From Isoetes taiwanensis (lineage: Eukaryota; Streptophyta; Lycopodiopsida; Isoetales; Isoetaceae): a DNA stretch of 64,000 bases. Each line of letters opens with the position of its first letter. Position 1 is the stretch's first letter. Of this stretch, positions 22,586 to 31,691 are shown piece by piece. The notes under the pieces were generated by a model. It was given only the letters and a program-made list of their open reading frames with translations. It was not told the DNA's origin and ran no database searches. The position numbers were made by a program, and so were the translations under genes. The stretch is taken from the NCBI GenBank assembly GCA_021234155.1, contig JAJEKV010000035.1, forward strand, positions 682,001-746,000, in the 5' to 3' direction.

Positions 22586-24944
22586 GCCCAACCGTAGTCT
22601 ATTGTTTTCAAATGTTGGTAGCATGGCGGGTCATTAGGATTGGGTCTCCAATTCTTGCTCGGCAATCCCTATCTTGCATTGCATATGAGGTTCCCTTTTA
22701 AACAGCGGGCTCAAACCAAGAGACAAACACCTCTTAAGTAATGAGGGAGATTAGGGTCCTCTATTGGGTCCTCTTCGCAAAAAGCCATCCCGTCGGGTAG
22801 TTATCATGTGGCACGATCAGCAAGAGCATTCCTTTCTTGACATCTTGGTAGGGATCGAATATTTCAAGCTGGGTTCTTGGGTCTACCAGAATGGCCCTAC
22901 ATAATGAGATGCTTCAATGTGATGATCCACCAACACGTTTTGGGTTCTTCCAATGCGTCTTGCACAGTCTTTGGGGAGAAATCTTGAATAGCTTGACTCG
23001 GGCTGAGCGTCCCCAAGCACTTTCGCAACAAAGGTGGACCCGGTAGTCAATAACTTCATTCATATATGTGTTGGACCATGAGTTATCGCCCGACTCTAGA
23101 AATAGCTGCCCAGTGCATCATGTACTTGGCAATAGAAGCTCTCAATGCACCTATATCTTTCAAGCTCCCATATGGCTGCACGACCTTAGGTGACCCTCTC
23201 AGAATCATAGGTAAACCTTGGGCATCCTCCTTCCACATTCTGATTCCCTTTTAGGGGAGCCACTCCCTATGTCAGCCTCATCTTGTAGAATATTAGTGGC
23301 CATCCATCCTTCATGAGAACTTGAAGAGTAGAGGTTCCAAATGACCACATAAGCGGTCCTTCTTATCGGGGATAAAACCTTTCGAATTCCTTCCAATTAG
23401 GAACCTCTGACACAAGGTAAGGTGAAGGAGACTTTGAACTACACTGCCTGAAGAGTTGCATAAGCTCTGGAATAGTCAATGCATCTGATCTTCTCATTAG
23501 AGTAGAGTAGTTTCCAAAGAGGGCATCTATGTCATTGGGTGTGTCCAACCATCATGAATCCCAGCTGCACTTGATCGAAGACACCTAACCAAACCAAGTA
23601 TGACAAGTAAGAGAAAAGATACCTGTTCTTCTTTTGACCTGAGCAATTGTCTAGCTGCAAGTATAGCCTCCTAGGCAACTTCTTCGGTACCATAGGGCCC
23701 TTGGGAGGAGGCAGAAAATCATTTCTAGTGCCATTTACCATTTTTGTCCTGAGGGCATCCGTGTTTAAAATTGCTCCACCCCCAGCAGCTTTCAGGATGA
23801 TCTGTATATCTCAAATGTCCCCAATTGTCCTCAGATTGATTCTCCAGTGTTTTTAAGGTATGATTTAAAGATCCCACATGAAAATTCGAATCATCAGGCC
23901 AGAGGTCCAGTGAGAAGTGGCCCAAGGCACCTACACCATGCCCATGCATGAGAGCACCTGTAACACTCACCTTCAATCGTTCGCCCCTCCAAACAGACTT
24001 TGCTAGCTTTTCAAGACAAGGAACCATGGTCTTATTCTGATCCATCTTATCATGTATAATGGTTAAAGCATGTTGAGGAGATCGATGAGACAAAGCTCTC
24101 CATGACCAATAGAGACTCCTGCATGAAAGTTGAGCTGTCATGTGAGATTTCCTTTCTACGGCAAGCTCCCTTCTTTCATTTAGATCTCTAGTCTTGGCAA
24201 GCTTCTCCTTTATCACAATACAGGTATTACACTTAGAAAATGCTATCCTTTTAGCGATTGCTACCTCTGAGTGGTTCTTCTTCCATGCTGACTCGAAGGA
24301 CGAGGGAGAAACATGTTTTCCTGTCATCTCGTGCACTACAGGTAATATCTACCTCTTGATGTATGTCCTTTTTAGTCAAGATGGAAGGTAATCTCTTCAC
24401 GTTCTCTCTAGTGCCTCCACTCGTAACCTTTGAGCGGTGTGGCATAGATCTCAGCATTTTCATCTATATACATAGATAGCACAGCAGTTCCGGCCAGTGT
24501 ATGAGATCTTGTCTTCTTAGATCCGGAGTTTCCATGCTCTGCAATCCTGTGGCCACTCAAAAATAGCTTCCTCCATTTGTGAAATGTAGAAATGGGTATT
24601 ATACCATAAGCCCTATGCCATGCCTTCACGCAGACTTGCTTGTTGTTCAGCATTAGCTTTGTGACAGTTCCATTCTCTGAGCAAAGATCTAGCATATTGA
24701 AAGCAAAAGTTGTGCGTTCTGAGCTTTTCATGTTCCAATAAAAGGTCCTCATGTAGGCTACCTCTTTAAACGTGAAATTAGCACAACATCTCTTCAAGCC
24801 GCAGAGCGAGGACCTGAACTGCAAGATAGCGTCAGTTGTAGTTTTTCTTTCACATTTGTTTAGGGCGGAGCGTGGTCTGGCTCTCCTGTTTACCATGTGG
24901 TATTGTCTTTTTTTTTTGTATTCCAACCTCTGGCATGATAGCAT
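22586..24944 (-). pseudogene. DUF7869-type gene, copy 2
   Basis: From the right, the minus strand gives a basic N-terminus, CGLKRCCANFTFKEVAYMRT (about 24800), an HTH-like ISTFHKWRKLFLSG (about 24590), AEHGNSGSKKTR (about 24545), AFSKCNTCIVIKEKL (about 24230), ALTIIHDKMDQNKTMVP (about 24060), LMHGHGVGALGHFSLD (about 23945), LYLQLDNCSGQKKNRYLFSY (about 23660), MMVGHT with NDIDALFGNYS (about 23550), and a C-terminal WRPNPNDP..Y..L..IDYGW block (about 22600). The order and spacing match copy 1 at 7764-10318 along the whole length. Frame changes near 24400, 23730, 23540 and 23380 break it. An open stretch to 25218 upstream might be a further exon. The same two small ORFs lie beyond its 3' end. 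Confidence 0.78.
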
Positions 24945-25218
24945 AAGGTTCTTTCTCGAGCTCTGTCTCCTTCACGGCCGAAACTAGACTTGAAACTGGA
25001 ATACTGTCTACTAGAACCAATGCTATTGGCCATCTCACCAAATCATGCACCTGCGGCATTTCTGCACAAGCCTGACAGCGCATAGAAACGTTTTCGGGCT
25101 TGGGCAACAAATTCATAATGGAAACCCCTAACCATTCTTCACCCAACTTCATGTCGGACCACGGCATCGTTTTGGATGCGAAGGCGATGATTTTGAAGCA
25201 TAAGGCATATTGCAGCAC

Positions 25219-26060
25219 TCATGCGAACGCCGCATGTCTTCTCCACTAGTTGATCTCTACAAATCCCATGCACTTCACTTGGTTTCTTGTTTTCTACACT
25301 ACCATTTTTCGACGACCGCCAATTTATCCGTTTAATCGACCGGTGGTGTGCTAACATCGGGTCTTTGCATGGACTTCATTCTTAAGGTCGCTTTTGGACC
25401 AAAGAACAAAGCTACCGATAGCTTCGCCTAGCTTGTTCAATTCCGGTTCGGGAAACGGAAGTGGTATCTGCCCATCAAAGACAACTACAACAGAAACTAC
25501 TATCAAATCTTCTGGCACGGGAATGTTGTGGTATGCACTCTGCCTTCAGCCACTTTCTTCCCCAACAAGTAGAACGACTGTAAAGCTTCCATCCTATAAA
25601 AAAGGTCAACATTGCTCGTCAACATCGCGATTGCGATCCTCTGGACCACATTGGTAAGAAAATAACTGGGACAATATTCATGGCCCTAGCAAGTATTATT
25701 TTATGAGTTCAGCTCTATGGCCCACTAGGAAATCATTTTCCTCCAGGATTGCACGACATAATACCTCTACAAGATCGCGAACGCGATCCTCTGGACCACT
25801 TTGGTACATAAATAACTAGAATCTTCTTCAAATCTACCTAGAATCTTCTTCAAATCTAACTAAAATCTTCTTCAGCTCTAACTATTTTAGTTATGACCAT
25901 TTAAAAAACATTTTCCTTGGGGATTTACCTCCACAAGATCGCAGTCGCGATTATTTCGATGCGAGCAGATGTAGAACGTGTACCTCGGGTCGCGTTAAAC
26001 GTCGATATCTCAGCAGGAGCGTAGTCGCGATTCCTTTAGGCAGAGATCCGAGCTGGGGAA
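25219..26060. repeat. non-coding upstream region with GATCGC..GCGATC palindromes
   Basis: Sites are TCGCGATTGCGATCCTCTGG (25624), GATCGCGAACGCGATCCTCT (25775), GATCGCAGTCGCGATT (25936) and a weaker one at 26017. The first two share the following words CTGGACCAC.TTGGTA. The sequence between them is AT-rich. The same core reappears at 27250-27570. No convincing gene is present. Confidence 0.75.
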
Positions 26061-26569
26061 GATGAGCAACAAAACCCTATTTGAGTAAGTCTTGCAAATA
26101 TTAATTGCAACTGTTATTTCCACAACAATTCTCTACTTTACTGTTGATTAGAATGGAGATCGGTCCTAATTTGGCAACCATATAGCAGATCCATAGTCAT
26201 CTAAGGGAGATCACCCAATTTGATCGCCATATACGTATTTATATGCCCAATATTAGGATCATCTTCTAGCCTCATTCTAAAGGCATCGAATGAGCCATTC
26301 TATGCTTGAAACCGAGCTGTCTAAGCCCTTCATTACTCAAGTCCTTGGAGAAATGCACCATTGATTCAGGGCTCCCTTAGCAGATTACACACAGTCATGA
26401 ACAACATATACCATATAAGAGATGGTGTTATTACAGTAAACTGCATTGGTGGTTGTAGAAAGACTATTATCTCCCATACATAAACAACAAAACAGAAATC
26501 ACCTTCTGAATTGAATAATGTCTGGCAGCATATGCAGGTAAGGCCTCAGGATCTTAAACCCTGGCAGCT
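26061..26569. other. no gene recognised
   Basis: An AT-rich stretch with no open frame of note on either strand and no clear repeat. Confidence 0.5.
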
Positions 26570-26690
26570 TAAGAGACTCTAGGGCCTTCAAGAACAGAGC
26601 GGGTGCCTTCAAGAACAGAACGAGCGCCTTCAAGAACAGTTCGGGCCCCTAGGAGGAGATCGAGCGCCTTCAGGAACAGATTGCTTGAAT
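26570..26690 (+). repeat. 21-bp heptad-like tandem repeat GCGCCTTCAAGAACAGAACGA
   Basis: Four to five units of GAGCGCCTTCAAGAACAGA-type sequence code ERLQEQN in one plus-strand frame, a heptad pattern. It is positioned like the related GCGCCTGAAGAAT array at 15440-15660 in insertion 1, so both insertions may carry remains of one coiled-coil gene. Confidence 0.65.
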
Positions 26691-27344
26691 TCAAAATTGA
26701 ATCCCCGCCAACAAGAAGAACGAATTAAATTGCTAATTTCAAACGCTTGTTTTGTCCTTTTCCTTTCCGTCAGTAACTCCTCCTCCTGAAGAAAAGACTA
26801 CTTTATTCCGTGTGGCATTTATTACGCGGGGATTTCGTACAAGGACGTGGTTGTAAGTCTCCCTCAACGTACAGATTTTGAATCCGGACGTCCACTCCAT
26901 AAGTACCTCTTGTCCGGAACATATCTCAATTATAACAAATTTGTTACGCCTCAATAAATGATGGCGGCTGCATTAATGGCGTGTAATTATTAATGCCGGC
27001 TGCAATAATGGTGTGCATTCATGGCGTCGGTGCGCGACGCGTGTGAAATTAAATTCTGGCGACCCTGGGAGTACTACTTATTCTCAGAAATTGCGAAATT
27101 TTTTTTAGAAGAGACTAGCGCCTTCAACGAATTCCGCGCCTTCGATCGCAGACCTAGAAATGCCACTTTCCAATTTTTTCTGGCGCCCGCGATCCATGGC
27201 ACCTAAAGCCAGCATCAGAGAAGGTAAGATCTTGTCCCCTCAGCTCATGAAGATCGCGGCCGCGATTTATTTTGAGAATAGCTTTGAGAATGTTTTATTT
27301 TATGCTTCATCTTTTCGTTTTAACTTAGTCATACAGACTGATAG
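26691..27344. other. non-coding region with one 14-bp GATCGC-type palindrome
   Basis: AATGGCG words recur at 26960-27020. ATCGCGGCCGCGAT at 27252-27265 is a perfect palindrome. Open frames here are short and unlike known proteins. Confidence 0.45.
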
Positions 27345-27600
27345 GCCTCAGCAGGATCGCGGCCGCGATCCTTTGAGTGTTCGGCAATGATCGCAACCCC
27401 TTGATCTTGTGGGGTTTCGGCGGGATCGCGCCAGCGGTCTTGTGGAGCTTCGGCGGGATCGCAGCTATTGGTCTTGTGGGCGCTTCGGCGGGGATCGCAG
27501 CCGCGGTCTTGTGGAGCGCTCGGCAAGATCGCAGCCGCGGTCTTGTGCAGTGCTCGGCAGGATCGCAACCGCGATCTTGTGAAGTGCTCGGCAGGATTAG
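27345..27600. repeat. 34-36 bp tandem repeat, about six units, built on GATCGC palindromes
   Basis: Units begin with TCGGC at 27381, 27417, 27450, 27485, 27520, 27554 and 27588. The consensus is TCGGCGGGATCGCAGCCGCG followed by GTCTTGTGGAGC. The array starts with a perfect 20-bp palindrome AGGATCGCGGCCGCGATCCT at 27353-27372. It ends about 10 bp before the right border of insertion 2. Confidence 0.88.
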
Positions 27601-27610
27601 TTTAGTGCCA

Positions 27611-28194
27611 TTATGTTTAATCCTCAATGCAATGTTGAAGCAGCTAATGAGGTAGCAGAGGACATGGATACTCAACTAAGGAGACTTCGTCAGAACTTGG
27701 CTGTGGCACAAAATAGACAAAAACAATATGCAGACAAGAGGCGTAAGCCACTTGAATTCCAAAAGGGGGATTATGTGTTCTTGAGAATTAATCCCAAGAG
27801 AGCTCACTGGCATTTAAAAGTGCAAGTAAATGGGCTCCTAGGTATGCAGGTCCGTATGAGATTTTGGAACGCATTGGAAAGGTGGCTTACAGCTTGGAGT
27901 TAACTTCACACTTGAAAGCACATAATGTCTTCCACGTGAGTAACTTGAGGAAGTATATTTTTTATCCTTCCCATATGTTCGGGGACGATGATTTGGTAAG
28001 CAGGGAAAACTTTTTGTACCCCAACCAGAGCGTATTTTGTGAGAGAAGACCCGTCGCTTAAGGAGGTGAACAATACGTAGATTTTTTGTTCAATGGGCGG
28101 GTTGGATGCCACATGGGAAGATGCCAATTGGATTCTTCGTGAGTTTCTGGAGATGCAGCCATGAGGACATGGGTTGAATTTTTGGAGGAGAGAC
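27611..28194 (+). mobile_element. pol: Ty3/gypsy element, 3' piece (integrase C-terminus) and polypurine tract
   Basis: The plus strand gives RLRQNLAVAQNRQKQYADKR, RKPLEFQKGDYVFLRI (about 27740-27790), PYEILERIGKVAYSLEL (about 27855-27900) and HNVFHVSNLRKY (27918-27953), the linker and GPY/F module of plant Ty3/gypsy integrases. A weak chromodomain-like end (VREDPSLKEV, then DATWED at about 28107) follows in other frames. TTTTTGGAGGAGAGAC (28179-28194) is the polypurine tract, directly before the LTR start. It completes the element begun at 1. Confidence 0.88.
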
Positions 28195-29260
28195 TGTAAC
28201 GGACCTAGGATTTTGAGGTATGTTGTGGAATTATATTACTAAGGAGATGCAAGGGAATAATAAATTGAAATACCATGCATGCAGAGTTAATACGTCGTCT
28301 ATGCAGAGATTGTACGGACAAAATACTGGTGGTTAATAAATGCAAATACAGCGAAAAAACTTGATGCATGTGACGGTGGAACATTTTGGAAGGCGATAGA
28401 TTGCAGCTGGATTTTTGAAAGGCGAGTTGTGGCGATACAAAGACGGGAGAGTGTTGGAGTGAGAGGAAGCAAGCGGGATTTCCAGGTGGGGATCAAGACT
28501 TACACCTGGGGTTTTCTAGTGTAGTAAAGTTGTGCTTGTATTTTTTATTGTTATGCATCCAACATAGGATTAGAATTGAATCATATGAGCATGGTTATAA
28601 ACAGGAACACATGGCTTATGGACAATGATTCTTTTAGTACCAAAATATTTGAAGCTTGCATGGCTAGTAACAGATCCAATATTGTCCGAATATTTCCACC
28701 ATGATAATAGCTGTAATCTGTAATAGAAGAAGCTAGGCAGCTCAGAATAGCTAGAACTTCTGCAGAATGGATCAAGATCATATTATTTCTAAGACATCAT
28801 ACTTCTTCTTGCATGCCACTGGCAGAACGACATGATCTTGTTGAATTGGAATGCTTGAAAAGCATGGAAACTGCCTGGAATGGGTCGAGCTTCGTGGAGA
28901 GTATTCATACCTCCAGAACCATATTATCATGAACCTACTCGAAAATAAGGAAAATACGTGGAAAATACGTGGAAAATACGCAAGAAATACGGAAGAAATA
29001 CGCCAAGATCAGCAAAGAATCTGATATATGAACAAGAATCAAGAATACAATGGCCCGAAGGCAAGCAGGAACATGAGACAGATGCCTAGAAGGCTCAAGA
29101 CTGGCGTTGAACTGGAATGGTTTGACAAGAAGGAGGTGCCTCCTTATATATCTAAGCCAACGGTCAGGATCGCGCCACTCCAATGGATGAGATCGCGCCA
29201 AGTGTCGCGCATGCATTTAGGTTTTAGAATATTCTAGAACCTCCTGGAGATAGTCCCACA
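28195..29260 (+). mobile_element. 3' LTR of the split Ty3/gypsy element (right edge approximate)
   Basis: TGTAACGGACC follows the polypurine tract at 28195 and is the usual beginning of an LTR. A TATA-like TCCTTATATATC lies at 29141. The end is not certain: CCCACA at about 29260 would give TG...CA and a length near 1.07 kb, but no 5' LTR is in the window for comparison. No gene is seen inside. Confidence 0.55.
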
Positions 29261-29289
29261 TATGAGAAAGACGTGAAGGAATGTTTTCA

Positions 29290-29375
29290 ACAAATATTGG
29301 TAGCGCACTTGGCAAGGATGTGTGACTCACAATTGAAAGGTTGCGTGTTCAAACCCTGTCTTGTGCAACTACCCT
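29290..29375 (+). repeat. tRNA-like (SINE head or tRNA pseudogene)
   Basis: GGTAGCGCACTTGG (29303) resembles an A box, and GGTTGCGTGTTCAAACCC (29339) a B box with T-stem and loop, about 35 bases apart, with GACTCACAAT where an anticodon loop would be. The acceptor stem does not pair convincingly, so it is not called as a tRNA gene. Confidence 0.35.
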
Positions 29376-29386
29376 TTTGCATCCGT

Positions 29387-29460
29387 GTGACGACCATCTT
29401 TTGTACATACGAGTATAATGTTCGTATGATATGAATATGAATATCCGTATGGTCGTCACA
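29387..29460 (-). repeat. 74-bp inverted-repeat segment TGTGACGACCAT...ATGGTCGTCACA, LTR edge
   Basis: Twelve bases at the two ends are exact inverse complements, and an inner CATACGA...TCGTATG pair nests inside. On the minus strand it begins with TG directly after a purine-rich AGGAGGGGAATGG and the end of a chromodomain-integrase reading frame, exactly where a 3' LTR should start. It may be a very short LTR, an LTR trimmed to a solo edge, or a foldback inserted there. Confidence 0.5.
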
Positions 29461-29758
29461 CCATTCCCCTCCTACGACGGCGACGAGTCCTCGGAGTTGG
29501 TGCCGGAGTACTCAAACTTGGCTTATCCAGGTAATGTCGGTGAAACTCTGCAATTATCAGGAGCATTACTCAGATTCTTGGTAGGCTCCCAGGTTCTATC
29601 ACTTGGCGAGTAACCTTCCCAATCGACAAAGTAATACAATCGACGACGAAGAAACTTGGAGTCCAGAATCTCTCGAACCTCGAACTCCTCATGATCATCA
29701 ATTTCTACTGGTGGTGGCGGCGGAGGAACGCGATCTGGAAAAGTATTGGTTGTGCTCT
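29461..29758 (-). pseudogene. pol: chromodomain end of a second Ty3/gypsy integrase (chromovirus)
   Basis: The minus strand reads [20 protein letters not shown] (about 29735-29676), then [18 protein letters not shown] (about 29655-29602) and NLSNAPD, the typical chromodomain of chromoviruses that binds modified histone tails and guides integration. An Arg-rich tail lies in a shifted frame before the polypurine-like tract at 29461. The integrase core upstream is missing, cut off at about 29758 where hAT-like sequence begins on the other strand. Confidence 0.85.
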
Positions 29759-29769
29759 CACTATAGAGA

Positions 29770-30475
29770 AGTCAGGAAAACTTGTGACCTTTGTGAATTC
29801 ACACTTAAAGGTCTTGACTATATTTCAAAAGCTGAGCAAGGATAAGGACCTTTAGAAGTATTGTGAGACGAGGTTTGCTTATAAGTTTTTGATGATGGAA
29901 CGTCTTATGGAGTGCAAAGACTCAATTATCACTGCTTCACTGATCCAAGTTTCCTTCGTCTACAAGAAGCAAGTTCTGATACATGTATATCTTCTTTTTA
30001 ATATTTAATTAATATATTCATTCATACGTAATTAATATATTCATGCATATCTTATGTGAGGAAGAAAAGTGTACGATTTTATACATCCAGATGCTATTGG
30101 CATTGCATTTGATGGATTATTTTGGAAAGATATTGAGTATCTTGGTCAGATCGGTGCAAGAGTGATGAAGATGTTGAGACTGGTAGATGGTCTGCAACCT
30201 TGACTTGGCAAGGTCTAGATCGTATGGTGGAGTACTTGAATGACATTGTAGAAGATGACACAAAACTTGCTGATGTGCAAGAAATTTGCTCAAACAGGTG
30301 GACCGGATTTAAAATGTGCTGCTTTTTATGAAATCCTGAATTTCATGGGAGTCGAGAGAAAGATAAGGAGGTGTCCAAGGGATGGGATGGAACTCTCATT
30401 CGATTGGTATCTCAAAATGGAGTATGAGGAAGATAACGATGATGATGATCAAGAAGTCCTGCATAGATGATATAC
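29770..30475 (+). pseudogene. hAT-type transposase fragment
   Basis: The plus strand gives KLVTFVNSHLKVLTIFQKLS (about 29779-29838), then, after one in-frame stop, CETRFAYKFLMMERLMECKD (about 29862-29921) and FWKDIEYLGQIGARVMKMLR (about 30120-30179) followed by LVDGLQP. These are the TRFAS-like and W..I......LR.+D blocks of plant hAT transposases. The rest to 30470 is a charged tail ending in DNDDDDQEVLHR. Catalytic N-terminal parts and the dimerisation domain are not recognised. It is a dead fragment. Confidence 0.6.
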
Positions 30476-30732
30476 ACGAACTCGTAGTGTGGCTGCAATG
30501 TATTAGACTGGACTTAAGTATTTGATATTTTGTCTGTTTATCTAACAATTTAAGCTTAGATAGATAATTTTAACGTCCGCGAAAACTCAATCGGGTTATG
30601 GGACCCAATGGGTATAAGCCCGATCACGGTGATGAGAGACAAAGAATATAAACATGACAAACATACAATAGAAATAATAATAAAGTGTGTAAGCACAGTG
30701 AGCTAAAGGTAAACAAACCATGGGTTCTGAGG
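30476..30732. other. no gene recognised
   Basis: A short spacer between hAT and ORF1-like fragments. ORF2 of the LINE would be expected here on the minus strand but is not seen. Confidence 0.5.
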
Positions 30733-31255
30733 CTACTGATCTCGGATAATAGCTGTGCCTCCCCGGTACACTGCCCACTTTCGCTGTAACCTAGCCTCTC
30801 GCACCTTACACAACTCCTGGCGTCGTCTGGTCAACTGAAGTGGAAAGAGATCCTCCTGAACTGAGAACTGGGTGTCTTTTAGATGACTTCCATGTTGAAG
30901 GACATACAGCCTGTCCTGTAGGCTATTGAACTGCACGACGATATGGCGGGGACGGTCTGGCCTCTGAGTCCCAACCCTGTGCGCTGTAATAATGGCGGGC
31001 CTCTGAATATGCATAACATATGTAAAGAAGTTCTGCCTGTTCTGTATCCAAGGCAGGATTTGCCTCTGGCTCTGGCACACTGACAATGCGCAAATTCAAG
31101 CTTCTGTCCACTGCCGTCTGAGCGAATTTTGCTGCCTGCGCGTTCCCAGGGCTCTTATCCTGCCTGCGACTGTGATCCTGCTCCTGCTCTTGTGTACCAT
31201 CATGGTCTTTTTCTGCCATCTCCACATCGGCAGTCCCATAGGCCTCTGTTTGCAA
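30733..31255 (-). pseudogene. L1-type LINE ORF1 fragment
   Basis: On the minus strand one frame gives an acidic N-terminus and RSLNLRIVSVPE (about 31110-31075). After a -1/+1 change the next frame gives FFTYVMHIQR, ITAHRVGTQRP (about 30980), RHIVVQFNSLQDRLYVLQHG and FSVQEDLFPLQLTRRRQEL, ending near 30733. This order (R.LNLRI.G+PE, AHRVG, RPI+V+F, EDL...R+.L) is that of L1-family ORF1 proteins, an RNA-binding chaperone with RRM-like and C-terminal domains. The frame break and missing ORF2 show a dead, truncated copy. Confidence 0.65.
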
Positions 31256-31691
31256 CAGAGTTTAAAATGAAACGCACTTATTTAAGAAGTGCGTTTGAAA
31301 GATTCCTTTATAAAAATTAAGAATCTGAAAAAAAACACACAAAATAGGGAGCAAAATAGATTGTTGAGCAATTAGCATTCGGGAAACCCCCAAAAAAGCA
31401 ACATTTTTAAAGCCTTTCCATTTTTAAAAGAGGGCAAAAAAAAATGCTTGTTTTTGAGGAGTGAGACATTAATTTTGATAACTCAGTAAATATTTATTGT
31501 TAAAAACAGAGGGAAATATAGTTTGTCTTTTTGCAAGCTTAATATAAGTACTAAGAAAGTCAGACATTGGAAAGATAAAGAGTGTGAAATCATAGAGCAA
31601 GAAAGTGTTATTTCAATCAAGCATTGTTGAAGAGACAAAGCTTTCAGTTTAAAAATCCTCATCAAAATAAATTATAATTATATAGTTTACA
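31256..31691. other. non-coding, with a 10-bp-stem hairpin
   Basis: AAACGCACTT and AAGTGCGTTT (31271-31297) form a perfect stem with a 7-base loop. The remainder is AT-rich and has no recognised gene. Confidence 0.55.

Larger units (their letters stand above)
21234..27612. mobile_element. 6.4-kb nested insertion 2 with possible TTAAT target duplication
   Basis: The left border is CCTC|TTAAT|AAGCATG (21230-21245) and the right border TTATGT|TTAAT|CCTCAATGC (27605-27622). Removing the insertion and one TTAAT lets the integrase frame continue without a shift. This supports one insertion event with a 5-bp duplication. Inside are two small ORFs, a DUF7869-type gene on the minus strand, GATCGC palindromes, a coiled-coil-like tandem repeat and a 35-bp tandem repeat. 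No long terminal inverted repeat was seen. Confidence 0.6.

Noticed and set aside
26739-26954. 71-residue minus-strand open frame
   Set aside because: No motif, promoter or homolog within the window; length is within chance for this composition.
29290-29375. Functional tRNA gene
   Set aside because: A- and B-box-like words exist, but the acceptor and anticodon stems do not pair; kept only as a tRNA-like repeat.
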